A stretch of DNA of 64,000 nt from Phytohabitans houttuyneae. Lineage in GTDB: Bacteria > Actinomycetota > Actinomycetes > Mycobacteriales > Micromonosporaceae. The stretch covers positions 4,083,001-4,147,000 of the forward strand of contig NZ_BLPF01000001.1 in NCBI RefSeq assembly GCF_011764425.1, given 5' to 3'. Made by a program: the position numbers and the translations under genes. Of the stretch, positions 1 to 6,869 are shown piece by piece (the first letter of the stretch is position 1; every line of letters starts with the position of its first letter). The notes under the pieces are model-generated. The model was not told the DNA's origin and searched no databases. It worked only from the letters and a program-made list of their open reading frames with translations.

Positions 1-122
1 TCATGCTGATCGAGGCCCGCGACCTCAACGAGGCGATCCGGATCGCCGGCCGCATCCCGAGCGCCCGCATCGGGAGCATCGAGGTGCGGCCCGTGATCGA
101 CCTGATGCGCGAACACTCGTGA
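1..122 (+). CDS. YCII/DGPF-family protein, C-terminal fragment
   Basis: Only the last 39 or so codons are in the window; the gene starts upstream. The visible tail ends in a pattern typical of the C-terminus of YCII-related (DGPF) proteins, with AGRIPSARIGSIEVRPV. The complete paralogue at 49315-49686 has a matching end (IGAMVPESALGLVEVRPV). Its stop codon overlaps the GTG start of the sigma factor gene behind it by four bases, so the two are probably translationally coupled. YCII proteins next to ECF42 sigma factors are a known pairing; their molecular role is not settled. Family call is inferred from the fragment plus context. Confidence 0.75.
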   Translation, partial: MLIEARDLNEAIRIAGRIPSARIGSIEVRPVIDLMREHS

Positions 123-1339
123 TCGATGTCGACGCCGTCTACCGCACCCACTCCCGCCGGGTACTGGCCACGCTGATCCGCCTGCTGGGCGACTTCGATC
201 TGGCGGAGGAGGCGCTGCAGGACGCGTTCGTGGCGGCGGTCGAGCAGTGGCCGCGCGAGGGCGCACCGGCCAACCCCTACACATGGCTGGTCTCCGCCGG
301 CCGCTTCAAGGCGATCGACCGCCTGCGCCGCCGGGCCCGCTTCGACAAGCTGCTCTTCGAGCTGGCGACGCGGCTCGAAGAGGCACCGGACGAGGAGCAC
401 ACCGATCTCCCGGATGACCGTCTCCGCCTCATCTTCACCTGCTGCCACCCGGCTCTGCCCCCGGACGCCCAGGTGGCGATGACGCTGCGCGAGGTGTGCG
501 GCCTGACGACCGAGGAGATCGCCCGAGCGTTTCTCACCGGGCCACCGACGGTCGCCCAACGCATCGTCCGGGCCAAGAACAAGATCAAGATCAACAAGAT
601 TGGGTACGCGGTACCCGTCCCCGCAGAGCTACCCGGCCGCCTCGACCCCGTCCTCAGCACGGTGTACCTGATCTTCACCGAGGCCTACGCGCCCTCCGCG
701 GGCCCGGTCGCGGTCCGCACCGAGCTCGCGGACGAGGCCATCCGCCTCGGGTGGCTGCTGGCCGAGCTGCTGCCCGATCCCGAGGTGCTGGGACTGCTGG
801 CCCTGATGCTGCTGCAGGACTCGCGCCGGGACGCCCGTACCGCCCCGGACGGCGAGATCGTGCTCCTGCCCGACCAGGACCGCTCGCTGTGGCGCCGGGA
901 CCAGATCGACGCGGCCGCCGGGCTGCTGCGGCGCGCGCGGTCGGCGGGCGAGGTGGGCACGTACACGCTGCAGGCCGAGATCGCCCTGGTCCACGCCGAG
1001 GCTCCGGCGGCACAGGACACCGACTGGCGGCGCGTCGTCGACCTGTACGACCTCCTGGTCCGCGCGGACCCATCCCCGGTCGCCCACCTCAACCGCGCCG
1101 TGGCGCTTGCCATGCGCGACGGCCCTGCCGCCGGCCTCGCGGCCCTGGACGCGGTGCTCGCCGACGGTCGACTCGACGACTACCACCTGGCCCACTCGGC
1201 CCGCGCCGACCTGCTTCGCCGCCTGGGCCGCACCGGCGAGGCGCGGGCGGCGTACGAACGGGCGCTGGAGCTGGCGCGCCAGGAGCCTCAGCGCCGCTTT
1301 CTGGCCCGCCGCCTGGCGGAGCTCCCAACGGGCGCCTGA
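119..1339 (+). CDS. ECF42-type RNA polymerase sigma factor with C-terminal TPR-like extension
   Basis: A 406-residue sigma factor of the ECF42 (COG4941) type. Region 2 covers about residues 8-70, with the LAEEALQDAF motif and a WL..AGRFKAIDRLRR segment. Region 4 is at about 115-165, with LTTEEIARAF as helix-turn-helix and VAQRIVRAKNKIK. A long alpha-helical C-terminal part (about 180-406) resembles the TPR-like extension characteristic of ECF42, ending in the usual AYERALELA..EPQRRFLARRLAEL pattern. The GTG start overlaps the preceding YCII gene by GTGA. ECF42 factors have no classical anti-sigma partner; the YCII protein is the conserved neighbour. A second such pair lies at 49315-50885. Confidence 0.93.
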   Translation: MIDVDAVYRTHSRRVLATLIRLLGDFDLAEEALQDAFVAAVEQWPREGAPANPYTWLVSAGRFKAIDRLRRRARFDKLLFELATRLEEAPDEEHTDLPDDRLRLIFTCCHPALPPDAQVAMTLREVCGLTTEEIARAFLTGPPTVAQRIVRAKNKIKINKIGYAVPVPAELPGRLDPVLSTVYLIFTEAYAPSAGPVAVRTELADEAIRLGWLLAELLPDPEVLGLLALMLLQDSRRDARTAPDGEIVLLPDQDRSLWRRDQIDAAAGLLRRARSAGEVGTYTLQAEIALVHAEAPAAQDTDWRRVVDLYDLLVRADPSPVAHLNRAVALAMRDGPAAGLAALDAVLADGRLDDYHLAHSARADLLRRLGRTGEARAAYERALELARQEPQRRFLARRLAELPTGA

Positions 1340-1353
1340 GCCGTCGGGGATGA

Positions 1354-1770
1354 CTAGGCGGCGCGGCGACGCAGGGTGGCGACGGCCGACCCGGCCAGGG
1401 TGAGGAGGCACTCGGGCAGCTGACCGTCGGCCAGCGCGGCGCCGAAGAGGGCCTCACCGGTCGAGGCGTCAGCGTTTGCGTACGCACTCACGAACCGGGC
1501 GACCCAGCGGGCATCGTAGCGAGCTTCGTCGATGCCAGGGAAGTCGAGCGTCCAGCGGCCCTGCTGCACGTTGTCGCCGACCATGGTGGCCGCTATGCAC
1601 CAGGCCACGTCATACGCACCGGCCACGCCGGCCCGGTCGACCACCGCGTCGAACGCTCCGACGACGGCGTCACTGTCGCCGGCCAGCGCGCTGCGGAGCA
1701 CCTGGGCGGCATCATCGAACGCCTCGGGCGGAACATCCGTCACGAGCCGAAGGGTATGCCGCCGGGTCAA
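1354..1770 (-). CDS. Hypothetical protein
   Basis: I do not recognise this 138-residue protein. It is Ala/Asp/Val-rich, predicted helical, without signal peptide or membrane segment, and has a conserved-looking AYDVAWCIAATMVGDNVQQGRW stretch in the middle. It is convergent with the sigma factor gene, with a gap of only 14 bases. The longest frame uses a TTG start without a clear ribosome site; an in-frame GTG at 1743 would give 129 residues (starting VTDVPPEAFDD) and is equally plausible. Codon use is the same GC-rich type as its neighbours, so it is probably a real gene. Confidence 0.65.
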   Translation of the reverse strand: MTRRHTLRLVTDVPPEAFDDAAQVLRSALAGDSDAVVGAFDAVVDRAGVAGAYDVAWCIAATMVGDNVQQGRWTLDFPGIDEARYDARWVARFVSAYANADASTGEALFGAALADGQLPECLLTLAGSAVATLRRRAA

Positions 1771-1810
1771 GCGCCGCAGGACGAAATGGCTTCAAACCAG
1801 CCGTGCGGTT

Positions 1811-2230
1811 TCAGCCCGCCGCCCGCAGGAGGCAGGTGAGGCGGGCGGTACATACGCGGTCGCCCTTGTCGTCCGTGATGACTATCTCGTACGTGGCGAT
1901 CGTCCCGCCGCGGTGTACCGGTGTCGCCACACCCGTCACGGTGCCGGCGCGCAGGCCCTTGTGGTGAGTTGCGTTGAGATCCACACCAACCGCGAGGGGG
2001 CGGCCGATCGTACTTCCGTGCATGACCGCGCCGAACGAGCCGAGCGTCTCGGCCAGGACCGCCGACGCCCCGCCGTGCAGCAGCCCCATCGGCTGCGTGT
2101 TGCCCTCCACGGGCATCGTGCCCACCACCCGCTCGGGCGTCGCCTCAAGGACGACGATCCCCATCCGGTTGCCGAGCGCGCCCGGATCGAGCCTGTACGG
2201 CCCCGGTGCGGCGTCTGTCACAGCTTCCAC
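1811..2230 (-). CDS. Hotdog-fold thioesterase, PaaI/YbgC-like
   Basis: A 139-residue protein of the PaaI-type hotdog thioesterase family, expected to hydrolyse acyl-CoA thioesters in the cytoplasm. The family signature is visible at about residues 48-70: QPMGLLHGGASAVLAETLGS, where the HGG turn and the following Glu on the long central helix form the active site. The next strand carries VGVDLNATHHKGLRAGTVTG, also typical. Length is normal for the family. Start is GTG. It follows the hypothetical gene at 1354-1770 on the same strand after about 40 bases. The specific substrate cannot be read from the sequence. Confidence 0.85.
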   Translation of the reverse strand: MEAVTDAAPGPYRLDPGALGNRMGIVVLEATPERVVGTMPVEGNTQPMGLLHGGASAVLAETLGSFGAVMHGSTIGRPLAVGVDLNATHHKGLRAGTVTGVATPVHRGGTIATYEIVITDDKGDRVCTARLTCLLRAAG

Positions 2231-2348
2231 GCAGCGGAGGTTACCCGCCCGTACGAGAATGGCCAGCGACCGCAGTCACACTGCGTACGGGTGGCACGCT
2301 AGTGTCCCCAGCGGACCCCCGCCGACCCCCGGGGATGGAGGACACGCC

Positions 2349-3689
2349 ATGTACCGCTCGCGCAGCGCTGCCATCGCCGCCTGCACCGCATTCCTGCTCG
2401 CCATCGCGGGCTGTGGAAGGACCGACGACTCTCCGGAGGAGACAACCGCCGGGCCGGTTCGTCTCTACGGGGCCGACGGCAACATGATCAACTCGTTCGG
2501 AGATTCGTTCAAGGACCAGGCCGGCGTGCTTGCCGGCATGAAGGGCACCACGCCCCTCACCCCGCTCTCCGACGACTTCAAGAAGCAGCTGCGCGCGATC
2601 GACCCCGACCTGGGCGACTACGTGTACGCGGGCGAGAGCTACGACGCCGTGGTGATCAGCTCCCTCGCCGCCGAGCTCGCCGGCAGCACCGCGCCTCGCG
2701 AGATCGCAAAGTTCATCAACGGCGTGACTACAGAGGGTGAGCGCTGCGACACGGCTAAGTCCTGCCTCGCCCTCGCGCGCGCCGGCGAGGACATCGAGTA
2801 CCGCGGGGTCTCGCTCAAGCGCGGCGGGTTCACCGACGCCGGCGAGCCGTCCACCGCGAGCTACGCCACCCTGCACTTCGACGCCAGCGACCGGCTCGAC
2901 GACGGCAAGACGGAGTTCGTGGGCGCGGGTGACGAGTCGACCACGACCACCAAGCGCTCGCCGGCCGGGCGGCCGGGTAAGGACGACGCCGAGCAGACCG
3001 GCGCTCCGCTGAAGATCGGCGGGCTGCTGCCGCAGACCGGTGACCTCGCCTTGGCCAACCCGCCGCTGGCGGCCGGCTCGGCCCTCGCGATCCGCGACAT
3101 CAACGCGGCCGGCGGCGTGCTCGGCCAGCCGGTCGAGTGGATCGACGGCGACGACGGCACCAACCCGACGAAGGCCAAGCAGACGGTGGCCTCGCATGTG
3201 GACGCCGGCGTACACGTGATCATCGGCGCCGGCGCCTCGGGCATCTCGCGAGCCGTGCTGCCGGACATCGTCAAGGCCGGCGTGATCCTCTTCTCGCCCT
3301 GCAACACCGACGCCGGGCTGAGCGAGATCGACGACAAGGGCCTCTACTTCCGCACCGCCCCCTCCGATCTGCTGCAGGGCAAGGCGCTCGCCGACGTGAT
3401 TATGCGCGACGGGCCGCAGCACATCGCGATCGTGGCCCGCAAGGACTCGTACGGCGAGGGCCTGCAGGGCAACGTCCGCGCCGAGCTGGAGAAGGCCGGC
3501 GTGAACGCGAGCAACCTGAAGCTGCTCACCTATGACCCGCCGGAGGACCCGAACGCCGCGCTCGACTTCACCGCCGGGGCCAAGGAGATCAAAGACTTCA
3601 AGGCCGATGCGGTACTGGTGATCGGCTTCGGTGAGTCGGCGAACGTCATCAAGGCCCTCGTCGCGGCGGGCGTGGAGCTCCGCCACTAG
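2349..3689 (+). CDS. ABC-type substrate-binding lipoprotein (Leu/Ile/Val-binding type), apparently circularly permuted
   Basis: A 446-residue lipoprotein. The signal peptide ends in a lipobox, AIAGC, with Cys22. The rest is recognisable as a periplasmic-binding-protein type 1 receptor of the branched-chain amino-acid class, but the order of its parts is unusual. Residues about 36-197 (beginning PVRLYGADGN, then DYVYAGESYDAVV and ERCDTAKSCLALARAGEDIEYRG) match what is normally the C-terminal part. Residues 221-446 (beginning LKIGGLLPQTGDLA, ending VIGFGESANVIKALVAAGVELRH) match what is normally the N-terminal part. The two are joined by a Thr/Pro/Gly/Asp-rich linker at about 198-220. The protein ends exactly where the family normally continues into the LYGxDGN strand. 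No permease or ATPase gene is adjacent. A start at 1974 would be longer but lacks the signal peptide logic. Confidence 0.88.
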   Translation: MYRSRSAAIAACTAFLLAIAGCGRTDDSPEETTAGPVRLYGADGNMINSFGDSFKDQAGVLAGMKGTTPLTPLSDDFKKQLRAIDPDLGDYVYAGESYDAVVISSLAAELAGSTAPREIAKFINGVTTEGERCDTAKSCLALARAGEDIEYRGVSLKRGGFTDAGEPSTASYATLHFDASDRLDDGKTEFVGAGDESTTTTKRSPAGRPGKDDAEQTGAPLKIGGLLPQTGDLALANPPLAAGSALAIRDINAAGGVLGQPVEWIDGDDGTNPTKAKQTVASHVDAGVHVIIGAGASGISRAVLPDIVKAGVILFSPCNTDAGLSEIDDKGLYFRTAPSDLLQGKALADVIMRDGPQHIAIVARKDSYGEGLQGNVRAELEKAGVNASNLKLLTYDPPEDPNAALDFTAGAKEIKDFKADAVLVIGFGESANVIKALVAAGVELRH

Positions 3690-3782
3690 TCGTCGTGGGT
3701 GGCACGTTTCCGGGATCCCTCGGGTGGTGTCCGGGCCGTACGGTTCCCTCATCAACGAAGCAAACCCGAAACGGAGCCCACG

Positions 3783-4427
3783 ATGAGCGAGTTCGACGAC
3801 CCGACCCTGACCGAAGACCCCGGCACCGGACACGAGGGCTTCGGCCACGCTGGCGACGGCGGGCACGAGCCCGGTTACGACCAGCCCGGCTACGAGCAGC
3901 CGACCCACGACACCCCGCCGTACGGCCACGACGAGCCGCACTACGAGGAGCCGCACCACGGCGAGCCGGACTCGATCGTCCAGAAGAACCCCGACGGTTC
4001 GACCGACGTGGTGGTGGACCTCAACGGTGACGGGTACGCGGACGTCGTGCAGCACGACTCCGACAGCGACGGGTACGCCGACACGACCTATGTGGACAGC
4101 AACCACGACGGTCGCCTCGACACGATCCTGAAGGACTACGACGACGACGGCGACCTGGACGCCGCGTTCGCCGACACCAACGCGGACGGCCGCGTCGACT
4201 ACGCCGCCGCCGACCTGAACGACGACAACCGGGTCGACCACGTCACGCTCGACACCGACTACGACGGCAAGGCCGACACCTGGATCGCCGACGTCGACTA
4301 CGACGGCAAGCCGGACGTGGCCTTCGTCGACACCAACCACGACGGCACGCCCGACGTCGCCGTGACCGACACCAACCACGACGGCACGCCCGAGCAGCAG
4401 CCCGTCAACCCGTACGCCGCGAGCTGA
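3783..4427 (+). CDS. Acidic D-x-D-G repeat protein, putative calcium binder
   Basis: A 214-residue, very acidic protein. Residues 1-65 are low-complexity, rich in His, Glu, Gly, Pro and Tyr (repeats such as GYDQPGYEQP and HDEPHYEEP). From about 68 to 205 it has about a dozen tandem 10-15-residue units of the form D-x-N/D-x-D-G-x-x-D (for example DLNGDGYADV, DSNHDGRLDT, DTNHDGTPDV). These resemble dockerin, EF-hand-loop or thrombospondin type 3 calcium ligands. There is no signal peptide or membrane segment, which is odd for this repeat class. A GGAG ribosome site lies six bases before the ATG. A smaller paralogue follows at 4515. Calcium binding is inferred from the motif. Confidence 0.8.
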   Translation: MSEFDDPTLTEDPGTGHEGFGHAGDGGHEPGYDQPGYEQPTHDTPPYGHDEPHYEEPHHGEPDSIVQKNPDGSTDVVVDLNGDGYADVVQHDSDSDGYADTTYVDSNHDGRLDTILKDYDDDGDLDAAFADTNADGRVDYAAADLNDDNRVDHVTLDTDYDGKADTWIADVDYDGKPDVAFVDTNHDGTPDVAVTDTNHDGTPEQQPVNPYAAS

Positions 4428-4514
4428 CCGCCCGCTCGGCTGGCACGGATCGTCACCGCCGCTTAGGGTGCCGTAGGACTTGGGACCGAGACGACACCCT
4501 AAGCGAGGACGATC

Positions 4515-4763
4515 ATGAGCGAGCCGCAGGAAACGGTGGACACCCGGGGCGACCAGCGCGTCGACCTGTTGAAGATGGACACCAACAACGACGGCAAGAC
4601 CGACTTGTGGGCCGCCGACACCGATGGCGACGGCAAGACCGACCTGTACCAGTTCGACACGGACGGCGACGGCAAGGTCAACGTCACCATGAGCGACCTG
4701 GACGAGGACGGTACGCCGGACCAGGTGGTGGAAGGGGACGGCGGCCTGCCGCCCACCCCGTAG
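4515..4763 (+). CDS. Small acidic D-x-D-G repeat protein
   Basis: An 82-residue paralogue of the repeat part of the preceding gene. It contains about four units (DTNNDGKTDLW, DTDGDGKTDLY, DTDGDGKVNV, DLDEDGTPDQV), each with the Asp/Asn spacing of a calcium-coordinating loop. It has a short MSEPQETVDTRGDQRVDLL N-terminus and no signal peptide. An AGCGAGGA ribosome site precedes the ATG. It is followed by an inverted repeat at 4782-4810 that could end transcription. The pair looks like a tandem duplication with loss of the His/Pro-rich head. The function is unknown; calcium binding is an inference. Confidence 0.75.
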   Translation: MSEPQETVDTRGDQRVDLLKMDTNNDGKTDLWAADTDGDGKTDLYQFDTDGDGKVNVTMSDLDEDGTPDQVVEGDGGLPPTP

Positions 4764-4781
4764 CCCGCAACCCGAACAGAG

Positions 4782-4810
4782 TCAGGGGCGTCCCAGAGGG
4801 GCGCCCCTGA
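4782..4810. terminator. Bidirectional hairpin terminator
   Basis: A perfect 9-base inverted repeat (tcaggggcg at 4782-4790, cgcccctga at 4802-4810) separated by 11 bases. It sits between the convergent genes ending at 4763 (plus) and 4823 (minus), so it can serve both. There is no T-tract, as is usual in actinobacteria. Confidence 0.6.
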
Positions 4811-4822
4811 TGTATGCGCGCC

Positions 4823-6154
4823 TCAGAACGAGAGCGCCGCGCAGGCCGCGGCCAGCACGAGCAGCGTGACGGTAAGGATCAGCGTGCGGCGGCGCATCGA
4901 GCCACGCCGCTGGTCGATCGCTGTCGCCTCCGGGTGGCCGAGAGCGCGCAGCCGCGCCCGCTGCAGCAGCACCTCGTCCCGCCAGTGCTCCACCGCCGCG
5001 GCGTCGTGCGTGACCTGCGCGCGGCTCAGCTCCAGCGCGAGCCTCGCCTGTGCGCGCTGGAGGCGGCGCACCGCCCGCCTGCCGAGCACGCCCACCCGGC
5101 CGTAGGCGTACCGCCGGGCGTTGGCGCGCAGGTGTCCCATGCTCAGCACCCGCAGCTCGCCCGGGGTGGCTATGTCCGGATCGCCCAGCGACGCCAGCTG
5201 CTGGGTGTAGTAGTCGGCTTCGCGGTGCCGCGCCGCGCGTACCAGCAGCAGGATCGCCAGCAGCGGTGGGATGCCCTTGGCCAGCAGCACCGCGATGAGG
5301 GCGTACCCGTTGGCGCCGGCCTCGACGGTCAGCAGCGGCGAGTTCCACACGAAGTGGCACCCCCACGCGCCGAGGAAACAGGCCACCGCGACACCGATCC
5401 GGAAGCGCATCGTGCGATCGGTGCGCACCAGTACCGACGCAACCCCGGCGCCGGCGAGCGCGCTGAAGAGCGTGTGGCTCCAGAGGCCGGCGAGGAAGCC
5501 GCGCACGAAGAACGTGGCCACCACCGGCCCCACGTCGTCGCCCCGGCCGGCGGCGGCGACCGCGCTCACCGCGTACACGACGTCCTCGACCACCTGGAAC
5601 CCGAGCCCGACCAGCGACCCGTAGATGACGCCGTCGAGCACGCTGTTTATCTGTGCGCGGGCGATCAGCACGATCGCGACGATGCCGAGCGTCTTCACGA
5701 TCTCTTCCACGGTGGGTCCGGCGATGGCCGAGCCCCACGCGGCGGCGAAGGCGGGCGAGTACACCTTGGCGAGCATGTTCTGGATCGCGATGCTGCCCGG
5801 GGCCGAAACCGTCGTCGCGACAAGGCCGCCCCAGCCGAACGCGGTGGCCAGCAGCAGCGGCGGCTCGCGCTCAAGGTAGTCGAGCGCGGAGACGAAGAGC
5901 CAGAAGGGCACCGCGTACACGGCGAAGAGCGCGAGCGCGGCGGTCGTCGCCACCGGGTACTCGGCAATCGCGTGGCGGATCAGCAGCACCGTGCGCGCGG
6001 CGCCCACCGCCATCAGCAGGGCCACCATCCAGAACGCCGGCAGCAGCAGCGACTTTCGGGCCTGCGCCCAGGCCGGCGTCGGGCGCACGGGTGCGGTGCG
6101 GGCGCTGCGCGGCGGCACACCGTGCCCGCCCGGGCAGCCGGCGGTGGCCGTCAC
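4823..6154 (-). CDS. PrsW-family intramembrane metalloprotease
   Basis: A 443-residue integral membrane protein of the PrsW family, relatives of which cleave anti-sigma factors or other membrane substrates. About eight hydrophobic segments cover residues 40-330. The family motifs are visible: the EE-x-x-K motif at Glu150-Glu151 (VEEIVKTLG), then GFQVVEDVVYA, and His-containing GLWSHTLFSAL and WGCHFVWN segments that would complete the metal site. The last 100 residues form an Arg/Ala-rich, probably coiled-coil cytoplasmic part, then a final membrane helix. The GTG start overlaps the stop of 6151-6708 by GTGA, so the two are coupled. No obvious anti-sigma substrate is adjacent; the coupled partner is a candidate. 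Confidence 0.9.
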   Translation of the reverse strand: MTATAGCPGGHGVPPRSARTAPVRPTPAWAQARKSLLLPAFWMVALLMAVGAARTVLLIRHAIAEYPVATTAALALFAVYAVPFWLFVSALDYLEREPPLLLATAFGWGGLVATTVSAPGSIAIQNMLAKVYSPAFAAAWGSAIAGPTVEEIVKTLGIVAIVLIARAQINSVLDGVIYGSLVGLGFQVVEDVVYAVSAVAAAGRGDDVGPVVATFFVRGFLAGLWSHTLFSALAGAGVASVLVRTDRTMRFRIGVAVACFLGAWGCHFVWNSPLLTVEAGANGYALIAVLLAKGIPPLLAILLLVRAARHREADYYTQQLASLGDPDIATPGELRVLSMGHLRANARRYAYGRVGVLGRRAVRRLQRAQARLALELSRAQVTHDAAAVEHWRDEVLLQRARLRALGHPEATAIDQRRGSMRRRTLILTVTLLVLAAACAALSF

Positions 6155-6708
6155 AGCCGCCCCTGGTACGTGATGGTCGCGATGCTCGCCGCGATCACCG
6201 GCTCGCTCGCCTCGAGCTCGGACTCGGTGCCGCTGATGGTCACCTCGATCGAGACGTCTGGCGCGAGGAAGACGGCATACCGCCCGGCCCGTTCCGGCGT
6301 CGTGTACGCGCCCTCGCGCCCGGTCAGCCCCGTGCCGGTCAGCGCCGGCAGCCCTGCGTCGAGCTGCCCGTCCGCGTTGGTCACCTTGCGGCGCAGCCGG
6401 TCGACGGCACCGTCGAGGTCTCCGTCGAACGGCGCGACCACGATCACGTATCGGACCGGGCCGAGGATGAACAGCGCCGTACCCTGCCGGGCGGTGGGCC
6501 GGGTGCGGGTGACGTCGAGCACAGCCCCGGGCGGCGGCACCACCGAGACACCGCCTCCCACCTCGTACGGAAGGTGTGAAGGGACGGCCCGCTCGGCGGG
6601 CAGAAGTCGGTCAATCGCCGGCAGACCGGCAGCAATCGCAATGAGCACAAAGAGGATGCACAGGCTGGCGGCGGCGTTTTGGAGCAGCCGACCACGCGCG
6701 ACCCTCAT
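6151..6708 (-). CDS. Membrane-anchored extracytoplasmic protein coupled to PrsW protease
   Basis: A 185-residue protein with a basic N-terminus (MRVARGR) and one hydrophobic segment at about residues 12-33 that is not followed by a clear cleavage site. It is therefore probably a signal anchor, with the rest outside. The exterior part is mixed beta/alpha and has no family I recognise. Its last codon overlaps the start of the PrsW-type protease gene by four bases, which suggests the two act together, as substrate, activator or accessory subunit. It is divergent from the ABC exporter operon, sharing the 161-base region 6709-6869. Function unknown. Confidence 0.72.
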   Translation of the reverse strand: MRVARGRLLQNAAASLCILFVLIAIAAGLPAIDRLLPAERAVPSHLPYEVGGGVSVVPPPGAVLDVTRTRPTARQGTALFILGPVRYVIVVAPFDGDLDGAVDRLRRKVTNADGQLDAGLPALTGTGLTGREGAYTTPERAGRYAVFLAPDVSIEVTISGTESELEASEPVIAASIATITYQGRL

Positions 6709-6869
6709 GTATCGACGCTAACGGCCGCGAGCCAATCAGAGTGTAGGTTTCTCACTACTGTGCGGTGCACCAGGAGCGCACGCACGCAGATTACGTTCCG
6801 GTAACCGTGCCAACCTTCTCCGCGACCCGGATCATCCATCACTCGTAGGCGGCGGAGATACGGAGACGC

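Noticed and set aside
1974-2348. N-terminal extension of the substrate-binding protein
   Set aside because: The frame is open upstream but overlaps the minus-strand thioesterase; the ATG at 2349 begins a clean lipoprotein signal peptide.
2241-4379. 712-codon minus-strand open frame
   Set aside because: Antisense shadow of the binding protein and the Asp-rich repeat gene; its Val/Gly/Asp-rich sequence simply mirrors the repeats.
4814-6721. 635-codon plus-strand open frame over the PrsW region
   Set aside because: The minus-strand genes have clear PrsW motifs and coupling; the plus-strand translation is low-complexity His/Arg/Gln.
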